Part shown: in pieces, positions 21,480 to 32,269 of the stretch
Layout: every line of letters starts with the position of its first letter
How positions within the stretch are numbered: the stretch's first letter is position 1
Assembly: GCA_030998015.1 (NCBI GenBank)
Contig: JARWMV010000247.1
Location: 1-64,000, forward strand
Origin: Ceratorhiza oryzae-sativae
Taxonomy: Eukaryota; Basidiomycota; Agaricomycetes; Cantharellales; Ceratobasidiaceae
Length of the DNA stretch: 64,000 nucleotides
Direction of reading: 5' to 3'
The notes under the pieces: model-generated
Told to the model about the DNA's origin: nothing
The model's input: only the letters and a program-made list of their open reading frames with translations
The model's database searches: none
Made by a program: the position numbers and the translations under genes

Positions 21480-23612
21480 TCATAAACGGTTAGCGACTGC
21501 CTTAATGTCCAAGGTGGGCAAGGATAGTGTGATTGTCACGTCGGACTGCACTGAGTTGGTAGAACGCATGGAGGCTAGAGACTGGGAGCAAGGTTGAGTA
21601 GGCGCGGCAAGCATTGTGGCTACTGTATGAAGTGGGAACTGCAGAGCAAGTTGTAGGCCAGCTCCAAAGTGGAGTATGGTACTTAGTGGAGAGCATGAGC
21701 TGGCCCTGATCTTGAGTCCGGCCAACGGTGAAGTTGGTATTTCACTGGCTGGGATCTCCTCTTGTCCTATATTGGTGTCCGACCAAGCCAGTTCTTCAAG
21801 TGCTGTTGTATCTTCTGGGTCGGTTGGTGCTGGTGACGATTGATGGGGTGGAGGCTGTCTCCATGCTGTACGTTTTGGTGCAGCTGGGGCTGTCTGTGCA
21901 ACTTGCTCGCCGACTTGCTCAATGTGCGGAAAATAGTTTTTTAGCAAGAACATTGGAGTGTTGTGAAAGTTTGCTATTTTGGTTAGTGGTCCTACTGCGG
22001 CCTCTATAGCCAGAACACGAGTAGGGTTGAAGAACATCCTGGTGTTCTCTGGGCGTCGCTCATTGAGCTTTGCTTTAGCTTGTTCATATGCATTACATTT
22101 CCTATACCAAGCAGAATGCTCTTCCAATTTGCAGTTAGCACAGGCTTTTTTCCCTGGGTTGGTACACACCGACTGCCTATGGTTGCCTGCGCATTTGCTG
22201 CAAGTATTGTGTTGTGTGCAACACACTCCAGCTTTGTGTCTGTACTTTTGGCACTTCATGCACCTGAGCAGCTCTTCTACGGGTCTCCTGAATGTGACTC
22301 GCTCACCCAGTAATGTGCCTCTACTCTTGATCAAATCGTCAGCAAGGTCTTGAGAGTGGAAAGAAACTTGTAAGACTGCTCTTGTCTGTTCCACTGAACA
22401 GAGTTCAGTTGGTTTCAGCCAGTCGCACCTGAGGATGCTGCCTGGTTCTAGGCTGTTTTGCTCCTCAAATTCTCTGATATTGTCCACAATTGTTGGGTTG
22501 GAAGATATCGGGGCACCGTCCATGAAAACTTCTACTTGTTGCCCCCAGCACACAACTCTGCCAAAAGCTTGTTTGAAGGCTAGAGCAAAAGGTGCAAGGC
22601 TAAGAATAGCTGCCTGTGTGTGATCTCCTAACTCAAAGAGGAGGCCATTTGACAGGGTACGTTTTGCTGACTTGAAGACAATCTTCGGCACGATGGTGAG
22701 GTTTCTGGCTTTAGCAAACTCAGTGTCTTTAATCGAATCCCAGGCCTTGTCCAGTGCATTGTGCGCCTTTGTGACCAGCACGCAGGCGTCTAGCTTGTCA
22801 AAACCGCCCCCCAGAGTATCGGTTGGTCGTAACAGGATGGTGGCTGCTTGGAATTGGCATCTCTGTATTGCGTCTGGTGGTAGGGCGTCCTTCGGTGGGT
22901 TCTGTTTGGTCTTACACTTGTTCCCGGTACGGTTACTGGCTTTATGCTGTGGTTTGGCCGTTGGCCCTTGATCCTCTCTTTGTTTGTTGTCTCTCTGTGG
23001 TTGTCGGTCTTTTCCGACTGCTTTGGGGCTGCCTCTTGACTTCATGCCCTGCTGTTCTACGAATGACATTAGCATCATCTTGGACTCCTCTACCACTGTC
23101 TCCGTCAATTCTATCTTCTTATTTAAGACTTGGACGTTACTCAGCACTATATCCACTTTGTCCCCTACATCATCTGCCGCTCCGATTGGGTTCTCTACCA
23201 ACCCAAGTATCTTGCTCAACTTTTCTTCGAATCCTACAAGGTCTTTTCGGAGCGAGTAGACCTGGCTAGCGTGCGTGCTCGTGTTTTCGATAACTTTCGG
23301 GAGGAGTTGTACTGCCGCATATATGAGGTTCTGGACTAGTGTCGGCATGCTGGGTCGTTTCGCGATCCCTCTCAGGACGTTTGTGAGTAAACGTTCCGTA
23401 ATAGCGTCCTTGATCCCCATCAAATCGTGTGTCGCTAACAACGTGGTGGCCTCCTCGAGGCTGTTTGGAGCTTGGGGTGCGGGGTGGATCTCAGGGGCAG
23501 GCACGGTGGCTGGGGGCTCTATTGGGGTTTTTGGTGCTGCACTTTTTGGCCCCAGCAAACTACTGGACGGCCTACGTGTGTCTAAAGGTGGTTTGGTTGG
23601 CTTAGATGTCAT
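21480..23612 (-). CDS. LINE ORF1: Gag-like nucleic-acid-binding protein
   Basis: An uninterrupted 710-residue frame. The N-terminal half is helical and Pro-rich; a basic Gln/Lys-rich linker (around residues 200-245) follows. The C-terminal half carries three consecutive Cys/His knuckles, CMKCQKYRHKAGVC, CSKCAGNHRQSVC and CANCKLEEHSAWYRKC, typical of LINE ORF1 proteins that coat the RNA. Its TGA stop overlaps the ATG of ORF2 in an ATGA tetranucleotide at 21483-21480. Confidence 0.88.
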   Translation of the reverse strand: MTSKPTKPPLDTRRPSSSLLGPKSAAPKTPIEPPATVPAPEIHPAPQAPNSLEEATTLLATHDLMGIKDAITERLLTNVLRGIAKRPSMPTLVQNLIYAAVQLLPKVIENTSTHASQVYSLRKDLVGFEEKLSKILGLVENPIGAADDVGDKVDIVLSNVQVLNKKIELTETVVEESKMMLMSFVEQQGMKSRGSPKAVGKDRQPQRDNKQREDQGPTAKPQHKASNRTGNKCKTKQNPPKDALPPDAIQRCQFQAATILLRPTDTLGGGFDKLDACVLVTKAHNALDKAWDSIKDTEFAKARNLTIVPKIVFKSAKRTLSNGLLFELGDHTQAAILSLAPFALAFKQAFGRVVCWGQQVEVFMDGAPISSNPTIVDNIREFEEQNSLEPGSILRCDWLKPTELCSVEQTRAVLQVSFHSQDLADDLIKSRGTLLGERVTFRRPVEELLRCMKCQKYRHKAGVCCTQHNTCSKCAGNHRQSVCTNPGKKACANCKLEEHSAWYRKCNAYEQAKAKLNERRPENTRMFFNPTRVLAIEAAVGPLTKIANFHNTPMFLLKNYFPHIEQVGEQVAQTAPAAPKRTAWRQPPPHQSSPAPTDPEDTTALEELAWSDTNIGQEEIPASEIPTSPLAGLKIRASSCSPLSTILHFGAGLQLALQFPLHTVATMLAAPTQPCSQSLASMRSTNSVQSDVTITLSLPTLDIKAVANRL

Positions 23613-23750
23613 ATTCGAGTCGACGAGAGGTCTTCAGGTCCAGAAAAGCAGAAGAAAGCAGGAACAGAGAGGAAAGAAAGAAGGGAAAACGCGAGGCAAA
23701 GCAGGTTTGCTAGGTGTGGCACTATGGGGTCCTAGCTGTCTGGGAAACCG

Positions 23751-24667
23751 TTATAGCGGTATTGTGCCTGGAACTAATTGAGCGAGGGAGGGGGTGGCTA
23801 CTCTTCTATAGACCTCTCGCTGTTAAGCCGAGCGACCATATTGATATACCGCGAATTTGTCCTCCATTGGTGAACAGCCCCCGGGTTTAGCACACTATCT
23901 ATTTGGCCACGATTGCGCAAAGTGAATGTTGTGATTATTGTTGGTCGAGATTAAATTTTAGCAACCTACCTATATCGATAGCTCTGGCCGTGTAGACGAC
24001 CTGAGAAATTCAATTGCATCTCAACGTTAAATGTGGTGTAAATAACCTAGCCTCAGATACAGGCACAACGGTCGCGCTCTGGAAGGGAAAGTTCTTGATG
24101 TGGCTAAGAAGCAAGCGGGATGCTATATGCTTCAAGCTGACGCGGTCGCTCTTATCCCGTTCGTCTAAGACGCTCGAAGTTTGTTTCTGAATTCTATTTC
24201 CCTAATAGACTAACAGGATGATAATCTAATCATACGTATAATTACGCATGTGATCGTGCTCAAGTATGGCGCCGACGATCTATTTTGGTACGGTTAGAAA
24301 GAATGGAGCCCATGACCTCGCCCTCGAAATATGATTGCTGACATCCAACCAACCAGATCAGTTTCTGCCACGCGCTCCATTCCGATCGATCCTCTGGTAG
24401 AAAAGGCCGGGTCATCACTCAACCGGAGATGGCGTTCCACCTGTCATGAGGGCGAAATAACCCGCCACCCGCGCCGATGCACAATATTTTCCGGCGGCCG
24501 AGCTCGATTGATTGCCTTTTACGTGGGTGGCGTAGGCTTTAATTGTTGCGGATGGTGCCTGATTTGTTCGTGTCAGGAATGTGGCCACCTTTTGTCCGGT
24601 TTGACAATGAGACCTTGACGCAGTATTGTTAACCAACAACACCACGGTCACAATGCTCATGAGAGCG
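23751..24667. other. Intergenic region upstream of pheromone gene 1
   Basis: No supported gene. The last 100 bp form the pheromone promoter described separately. Confidence 0.4.
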
Positions 24668-24720
24668 CATATAAGACCTTCGCAGGTCTTGATACATTCT
24701 CCAGTACAGTACAGCCTCTC
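24668..24720 (+). promoter_or_regulatory. Promoter/leader of pheromone gene 1
   Basis: A TATA box (catataag, 24668-24675) lies about 90 bp before the start codon. A block ccagtacagtacagcctctc near 24702-24721 recurs at equivalent positions in the other two copies (34591-34610 and, more diverged, 35602-35620), marking the likely transcription start. Confidence 0.6.
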
Positions 24721-24761
24721 CATACTCTTAACACGCCCCTCACTCGCACTTATTCATACTC

Positions 24762-24872
24762 ATGGATTCTACCGCCGCATACATCTACACCTCCGCTTCG
24801 GACGTCGAGCAGCCGATCAACGAGGACAGGGGCGACAGCAACAAGGGCAGCATGTACTGCGTCATTGCCTAG
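24762..24872 (+). CDS. Mating-pheromone precursor 1 (CaaX peptide)
   Basis: A 36-codon gene that starts ATGGATTCT and ends TAG. The product starts MDSTAAYIYTS, contains NEDRGDSNKGSMY and ends CVIA, a CaaX box whose Cys would be farnesylated, the last three residues removed and the new end methylated. Basidiomycete B-locus pheromone precursors are of this size and end in C-V-[IV]-A, with maturation at a charged pair such as E-R/E-D upstream. Two paralogues sit at 34621 and 35657 with the same NKGSMY-x-VIA end. The TATA box, leader block and 3' flank are shared, so this is a real transcription unit. Confidence 0.85.
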   Translation: MDSTAAYIYTSASDVEQPINEDRGDSNKGSMYCVIA

Positions 24873-26057
24873 GCGCACTCCACGTTACCCAAATTCGTTC
24901 TTGAATCGTTTCATTCGGGCTTCATTTGCACTTTGAGACTGATATGGTATTTATTACTGGATAGATTTGTGCTATCACCCTATGTGTATAAACACCCATT
25001 TGACATGTAATACTGTGATTAGGAGGTTCGATTGTTTTGAGCACTGGTCCTTGTTGGCTGAATTGAACGATAAGCTCTGCCCGACGAAATAGACTGATTG
25101 TAAATTTTAAGACTTGACTGCCACATCCAATTTCAGACGCTATGATCCTCTGCTATCTGCACTCCAGGCGATAATGTAAATGAAATGTCGACTTTTGGAC
25201 CCCAGTTTTTTTGTTTAAAAAAAAACAGAAATTTTGTATTGTCATAGGCACTTCGAGGCCGCCACTTGTACCAAGGCATGTACACGGAGAGGAGGGGAAG
25301 AGGGGAGGACTGAGCTATGTACAACATTGAACAGTGACGCTATACAATGAACCGGACGTAAGAAGTGGACCCGAGATCTAGCGCAGGGTCTCGTACACAA
25401 TCGCATAAGTTTCGCATATCTGTCTCTCACATGCATGCCCTCATGTATTGCCAGTCGCGGTAGCATCCTGAGCTACCATGTGTAGAGTCCGAATGAATTT
25501 CCGATTGATTTACTAGGCTACATTCCAATCGGTTCAGCCCGCATGATCACAGCTCGATGTTGTGGCTAACGGCGAAGCATCGATCTCCCCATGCCCCATC
25601 TGTTTTCTCCATCCACTACAACTCAGCCCCAAATATCGGACGGCCACACGAAATACGGGACAAAGAAGCCGGAATCTGGGATTCTAATCTGTAAGAAGAT
25701 AGCAACATCACGGAGAAGGTAGCAGGCTGCGTGTGTATTACAAGTATTGTATCATATAGAAGGGTTCTGGGAGATTATCGGCTCATATAAGCCAATAGCA
25801 GGTGGAGCAGAATATAGCAGGTTGATATTTCAATTTATAAGCTCAGCGACTATACAGCCGCTTTCTAGAAGATTCTAAGCTCACAACGTCATGGGGTATT
25901 TCGATATATCTGCCAGTACATTATAATAAGTAATAGAAACCTTTGAACGTGCTATCACCCTTGTTCCAGTAATACATAGTAAGGTATCTCAACTGTTAGA
26001 CTGTGAGCGAAAATTGAACCCAGCATGTTTGGTCCAAGAGAGTGCATAAGTAGAATA
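24873..26057. other. Intergenic region downstream of pheromone gene 1
   Basis: The first roughly 100 bp resemble the 3' flank of pheromone gene 3 (acccaaattcgttcttg and tactggatag motifs), so they belong to the duplicated unit. The remainder shows no gene. Confidence 0.4.
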
Positions 26058-29000
26058 CTATAAGTCGTACAATTCGTCCTCGAACTCTTCCTCATCTACA
26101 TTTAAATAGTCATCGTCACTTCCCACGCTTTCGTCGTCTCTAATAACTCCTTGTCTTGGTTCATCCGCCACGCTGTTCCTACGCATAAAAGCGTCGAGTC
26201 CACCCTGATCATCATCGCGCTCGACTTCAATCTCATTGAGCTCCGTTTCATCGATATCTAAATACAAAGAACATGTCAGCCCAAAACTTGAAGTCCATGC
26301 TCGTATATTGTACATACCATATGTTGATTGCTCCTCATTCGGAGCGTAATGATTGAAGTGACCAACACCCCCACCAACATACCTCATCAGCATATCTCGG
26401 TCAACAAATCTATAGGCCGGGTCAGAGTAAACATCGGTTTAGAATAAAATTACTTTAAAAGATGCTTACCGGTTGACAGTGTGGTACAACCAGTCACCTT
26501 GATCGTCATCGCATCCAAACGACAAAGACCCATTGGTATGGCCAGAGCGAAAATCTGGTATCATATGGCAGGCCCGAACTATGTGACGAGGATCAATGAA
26601 ATCGAACGCATCAAGGAGCTCGGCGTCGTTTCTGTATTGACCGTATCGAACATGATCGAGCCGTCCGTGCTCCCACCCACCCGGTTTATTGTAGTCATAA
26701 TCCAACCACCTCACCCAAACAAAATCCATTCGTTTAGGTGGGCGATCACAGTATTTAACCTTAGCATGATATATGCCGAGTACTTTCGCGTAGAGAAATG
26801 GATGGGCGGATGGGTTGTGTTTGGTATCGTTAGGGAGGAGGATGAATCGACAGGGCGTCTTGGTGTTGATAACGTCATGCTGGCGACGCACGTCATACGA
26901 TGTATAGTTGATGCGGAGTGTGGTGTGCGCATACATGCGGTCATTCCAAAAAGTTATTTTGCCTAGCTCAGATGCCTCTGGTTCGCCGGTAATTCGTGCA
27001 AGCAGGTGCTGCTTCAAGGAGCGTATAAAGAACTAAGTCGATTTTTAGAAAATTGAAGGATAATAGTAGCGCAAATAGACATACCTTTACGGGTGGTTCG
27101 TTCCAATGTGCTTGCACCCAAAGTGGTATATTGACTGCATCCTCTGTACGATCGCTTTGCCCGATTCCGTATGGCTGATTGTTGCTGCCCTCTTCGTGGT
27201 CAGTTGGTTGAGTTACGATATGAGTACTTGCATGTTTGAACTGGTCGATGCGGCGTTGGATAGTCTCGAGCGCGTCGCCAATATCGCCAATCTGCGTCAT
27301 CTGAAATATAGCATCGCGCATATTAGTTCGAAACCATTGCGCCTTGATCTTGCGATGCTGGAGCTCGGTCTAAATGCGCATTTACGTGAGTGTTTGAGAA
27401 AGGAAAATAGAACTAGACTTACTGTCTAGGTTGAGAATGAATCAGTCGTCCCGAACTGAGCAATAACGGCCACGTAATGCCCAACCATGTGGAATTTCGG
27501 TGTATCTAGGTTAAGCCTACATAGCTTTCGGGTTGTTTGAGTGTGTGATTCAGTTGAAGTTTGACGATGCTGAGCTCTTGCCGCTGCTTGTCGCTGCCGT
27601 GCATTGAATTCCCGAGGGGTTTCGAATACTTCCATGTTGTTTGTTGCTTCCTGAAAGGCTCGTAGGTCGTTTCCAAGTTGGGTTGTAACTGTGGAAAGCC
27701 GTTTCAGTGTTGCCGTTGTGTGCTGGCGAAGTTTCGCTAGACCGTGCCAAAACGTCAGCGTAAAAAGGAGTCGTTGGACTTGAATGTCGATGCTAGAGGG
27801 GAGAAGGCCATTAAAGACGGGCATGCAGCACTTTTAATCAATTGTGAATTAGATACATGAACGATTTGTTATTAAAGAATAGGAAATCTACCTGCAAAAT
27901 GACCTCAAGATCTCTTGCAGCCAGACGCTTTAGACTCGCAACATCTTCATTAAATTTACGGATTGTTGAACCAGAAAAGGTTGGAACTTGACGAAACCTG
28001 CACACACTGTTAGTGAGTTCTCCATTCCAAAGAGGGTTATACAAAATATACCTTCGATTGAACTCAGCTACGATATCGCTCCCGCAGCCATGGATGATGC
28101 GTATAAGGTGCATCAAAAGAGATTTCCACACCCCCAGTTCGATTTCATGAAGAAGGTCAACAACAAACATCTTGAAGAAATCGAATTTGAACGGAAGAAG
28201 GCGTTTTGAAAATGCGTTCTGTTGAACGGATTAGATGAATCCAACATTGAAGTAGCATATATGTAGGCATACCTCAGTTGGAACAAGCGACTGTGGCTGC
28301 AACAAGCGTTGTACCTCAGCATTATCAACAGCTCGGTGTTCCTTGTATATGACGTCCCGAGCACGTTGGACAAGTTTTTGCCTGATAAGTTATCACGCCG
28401 AGGATTGCGCTTCCTCATTTGCACGTCGGACCGACTACCCATTTTATGTGCAAGCTCCAGTGGAACCAAACATCAAGGGCAAGGACAATAGCCCTTGTCC
28501 CGGATTGTTGCGAGCAAGACCCTACATATATTATTGTCAGATGAGGAGCTGTGAATCATTTACGATCAAGGTGAAAATAGATCTTTGGCGTATACTGACC
28601 TCTCTGGGTAATCGGCCGAGTATGTGAATATGCGCGGAAATACACGACGCCGTATTCCGTCTGCACAGTCAACAACAATTCCGTGTTGCCAAGCTTGGAT
28701 GAAATCAGCATCCAGAAGTTCCTGCATAACAGCGTGCATAAGTTCACGTCGCAGGTGGGTCAACAAGCTGGCCGATGGTGGACGCCCGTTTAATTCAGCA
28801 ATTTCATCCTTCACACTATCGGGAAGCTGCAAAAACAGTTATAAGCTGCTGCCGCAAATTGCAAAGGAAACAGCGCTTACAGATGGTATATGCGCCAGCT
28901 TGTAGCATGAGCCTGAATTGGGTTTGCAGCGCTCGTACTTGCTCAGGTTTCCTAACCACATGTACAGCATCCATGCCTTCTGTGTGCCAAAGGGTCCCAG

Positions 29001-30294
29001 CTGCATTGCATCGGAGCCAAACATGACCGCTGCTAGCACTCGAGGGAGTGTGCAAGATTCATCTGAAATCTTGAGCTTTTGGATCTCCTTGTGTGCTTCA
29101 AGCATTGCTGGAGAGTTGTAAATCTCGCCCATCAGCTCCTGGGCCTCGGATCTGGGCTTGCCAGGTGGAATCCAAAGTAGCTTAAACGGTTCGTACTGAA
29201 GATGACGTGGGTTGTTTCGCCTAAAACCCCTGTGTATACCATCCAGTATTGTGCACAAGTGTAGACCTGAATTTCAAGTCAATATTTGATAGCTTGCCAA
29301 ATCTACTGTACTAACCTCGAACCATGATCTGATGACATGAGCTCCTAGTCAACCCCTGGTGGGATAACGGGACTTGAACTGGAACAGATTTCGTTCTCCA
29401 TCCTTGAGTTTTTTGGTATGTTGAATCGCTATCAAAGTTTGATGCGGCTGCAAGCTTTTTGTCTATTGCCTGTAAATCAAGCCCAGACAAGTCAGCAGGA
29501 TTGAAATCCAGCTGAAGAAGAACTTTGTCCAAGAGCTCCTTCCGATTGTCAAGCAAGTTATTGGATTGTTTCCAGAACCATTGTAAGAGATAGAACGTTG
29601 ACAAATTAGGGCAAGGCCATATTGCGTCGTTCAGAGAGGCTGGAATATTGGGCACAGATGATATGTCAAGAGTGTGATCCTGGTTGGTGAAGTCCTCTAG
29701 CGCTGTATTACAATCCGGTATTGTAATTGGCTTTGATGTGTAGACATGGAACCAGCCAAAGGAATCAGGAGGGGTTTCAAATGGAATAAATCATGTGCGT
29801 GTACAAGTAGTAGTTCGGCTAGGAGCAAGTGCCTCTAGAGGAGCAGGTGGTGCTTCCAGGAGTATGTCAAAGGTGTCACGATAGGTGCTGAGCACGTTTC
29901 GGGTACAGGAGCAAGTGGTTGGGTGGATGTTAGCTGTCAGTTGTGTTGTAAAGATAGGAACAAGGCTAGGACCAGCTCCGATACTATTGTTAGTTGAGAT
30001 CTTATAATAAGAATTGTACAGACAATAAATTAGAGGCACAATGATCAGAAAAAGATATGAACACACTGGGTTATGAATTGGGTGAGTAAAACCCTGTTCT
30101 GTTGATGGATAATACAGGGGGGATTCAGTATGCTGCCAAACTTGCTGTTTCTGGCCTTTTTTTTGGTAAGGGTGGTAGTGGCGACATTCATGCTCCTCCA
30201 CAACTGGGCAAACATTCTCATGAACAGTGAGCCCTTTTTGAGAGTCAAATCAACACTTAAGACAGATGCAAACATAGGGCTGGCTTGGTGCCAT
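26058..30294 (-). CDS. Large fungal DDE transposase (Plavaka/KDZ/CACTA-like), multi-exon
   Basis: A long intron-rich minus-strand gene. It opens at 30294 with a Cys/His finger (CICLKC...GLTVHENVC), then continues with pieces ending near 29311, 28839 (LMGEIYNSPAML, VMFGSDAMQLGPFG, WLGNLSKYERC), 28566 (RRELMHAVMQELLDADF, RIFTYSADYPE), 28113 (CPCP then RCLVP-like LVPLE), 27838 (FVVDLLHEIELGVWKSL), 27426 (TFWHGLAKLRQHT, KFHMVGHYVAVIAQFGTTDS), 26466 (YAKVLGIYHAKVKYC, MDFVWVRWLDYD, RACHMIPDF) and 26058 (FVDRDMLMRYVGGGVGH, then an acidic tail). This domain order is that of large transposases common in Agaricomycetes. A TGA replaces an expected residue in the N-terminal finger (near 30250), so it may be inactive; exon borders were not all resolved and no terminal repeats were found. 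Confidence 0.72.
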
Positions 30295-30742
30295 GATAGA
30301 GCAAGTATGGTTGTCCAGGCGGGAAGGCAAGGTTGAGCGGCTAGCGTTGAAAGCAAGGAGGCGCAACAACTTGAAACAACACATTATGAATTTTCTACTT
30401 GGTAATACACCTGAGGGGGAGCAACAGTCAGCACTTTTCTGCTGCGCAAGTGATGAATTGGCAACAAGAGGACAACGCGTAAGTGGTGGAGTTGGGTTTC
30501 AACCAGATTTAGGTGAATGTATGCCTGATGAGGAAACTTACTTTATTTATTGGAAATTGTCCAGCGTAAGAGTCGCTCCGGTGCGCACAAAAGTCTTGCT
30601 GAGAAAGTGCTAGAAAATTCAACGTAGCAATACATAAAAGGGGGGGTTGTGGCTCTAAGGTGTACCTTTGCTCTCGTTCTCCCTTCTTCTTTCCCTTTGA
30701 CTCATCTGTCCCCTTCAGCCAGATCCGCAGGTTGAATCTAAT
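30295..30742. other. Divergent promoter region between transposase and DUF6698-like gene
   Basis: About 450 bp between divergently transcribed genes. A tract of Ct-rich sequence (tctcgttctcccttcttctttccc, near 30672) precedes the plus-strand gene, a usual feature of fungal core promoters. Confidence 0.35.
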
Positions 30743-32269
30743 ATGCCACCACAATGTTCTACTCAACGTCAGCCACGACAGCACCAGAGGAGTCTGTAAG
30801 TGAAAATGCTTCAATCATATGTGATGTGACAGCTGCATTACTTACCATTATGTACCTCAGCACGCCACCTGAGGCTGACCGACCATCACCAACCCCTCCT
30901 TGGGACCCAACCCCCATGGGAGAGACCCATGATTTGGATGCAGAGAGGAGCCCTCTTCCAACTGATGCATGCCAGCTTACTTGCATGGTAGCAATGAGTT
31001 GGGCTCCTTGTTCACTCACAAACACCTCCACCAAACTCCGACGGGCTATTGCAGATGGTTTGGAGCAGACAGTTTGAGACGGAGCTCCAAAACTGTGAGT
31101 GAAAGATGAACTTTGGATAGCCACGTTTGCTCACAATTCTATATCTTAGTGAGAAACGATACATCAGTCTTTACGATGAACTAGACAACTTGCAACCAGA
31201 TTTGTTCAATCTTCTTGCTGAACGAGATGGGTTTTTCATGCAGAACGTTCATCAAAATTTATCATTGAGCCTAAGTTTGAGTATACAAATGCTTACCGCC
31301 TAACTTGATACACCAGCTGACCAACGGCCGAAATGGGGCAAAGGCAGAAGACAACCACAAGGCAAAGCACGCCCTTCCTCATCTGCGAAGTTGGGCGCCA
31401 TCGCTAGTAGACGAGCCCAAAAGTAGTCGAGGGTTAGCGCATCCTGAATGCGCATTCATGTTGTCGCCTACCACAGTTGACTGGGATAACGAAGAGTAAG
31501 TGCTTCAAATCGCAAGACGAGATAGCCACTCACTTTGATTACGCCTAGACAACAGCAGCAGTTTATTGAATGCTCAAACCCGCCTATGACCCCCAAGAAC
31601 TGGGGCCGATTCCTCTGGGTGGACTGTAAATTCGACCCAGACCATCCCTCTGTGGGGATGCTCAAGAACAAGCTGCTTGTTGATGTAAGCATTAGCGGCG
31701 CCCAGTTAGCAGATGGGTTACTCACATATCTTCAAATGGCCAACGTGATCCTTAGATCCCCCTCCTCTGTCATCCCAAATGCAAGAGTACAACCTAATAC
31801 AGTGCGAAGAGGGCGAAAGGGTATCACGGCGAAGTACAAGCTAACAAAGATCACCACAGCATTCCTCGCATACGTGGCTGTGATGGTAAGTTTTCGATTG
31901 ATTGCACTGCCACTCCCTATCTCACATGATCTTGCTAGACCCGCTATGCGCTCACCTCGGAGATGTCCTTTGACGAGGATAGTGAGACATTCAGCTATGT
32001 CGAGTTCTATGATAGGATTCGTGAGTATCTCGAAGCTCCAAAGTTTCAGAGGCGTGCAAAGGTACTCATCGACTGGTGGAACAAGTGAGTTCAGCTGAGC
32101 TTGAATCGTAGAACCAGCACGCTGAAGTCCTTGTAGAACACTCTTTCCAGATGCTATCCAAGGAGATACAAATGGATATGACGACGATAGTGCTGGTGGA
32201 ACGCTGGCGCTTCTCGAAGCAGAAGTCGAAGGCGATGACGACATAGGTGATGATTCTTCATCGGCTTGA
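30743..32269 (+). pseudogene. DUF6698-like protein gene, probably damaged
   Basis: Exon 1 opens at ATG 30743 (MPPQCSTQRQPRQH) and splices at 30795/30861. Later exons give YDELDNLQPDLFNLLAE, LTNGRNGAKAEDNHKAKHAL, HPECAFMLSPTTVDWDNEE (intron 31497 to about 31549), PKNWGRFLWVDCKFDPDHP, VILRSPSSV, RYALTSEMSFDEDSETF, and WWN joined across an intron to KTLFPDAIQGDT. It ends with an acidic tail and TGA at 32267-32269. This pattern matches a large lineage-expanded Agaricomycete family of unknown function that I recall as DUF6698. A TGA at 31076-31078 within exon 2 breaks the frame unless an unseen intron removes it. Confidence 0.5.

Larger units (their letters stand above)
12938..21483 (-). pseudogene. 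LINE ORF2: APE endonuclease, reverse transcriptase, RNase H
   Basis: The endonuclease is at 21483-20600 (WQLNANKS, AIQEPS, GDFNRHHLLWD, then TDHFPIWTEF); the frame shifts by one near 20988. The reverse transcriptase follows (KAPGPDSIPA, YRPIVLLSVMSKILS, LFLDVKGAFPHA), but its active site reads AYINNITF where Y-x-D-D is expected. RNase H has YADGSRGKLG, YSDSQLA and ADKEAKLA. The knuckle CEACGKDKELVLHFVLHC is near the end. Copia element 1 interrupts the frame after LLEY-V at 17640; the last residues, reading RRTRRLSTYLR-stop, are at 12977-12938. It is dead by shift, active-site loss and insertion. Confidence 0.9.
12725..23740 (-). mobile_element. Full-length two-ORF LINE, interrupted by a copia element
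   Basis: Direct repeats TGGGAAACCG at 12715-12724 and 23741-23750 (12 bp if the following TT is counted) flank a non-LTR retrotransposon reading on the minus strand. Order: about 128 bp of 5' UTR (23740-23613), ORF1, ORF2 with APE endonuclease, reverse transcriptase, RNase H and a CCHC-like knuckle, a roughly 200-bp 3' UTR and poly(A) (T run from 12725). Removing the copia insert leaves about 6.35 kb. A 5'-truncated sibling is at 33814-34588 and shares the 3' UTR. Confidence 0.92.
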
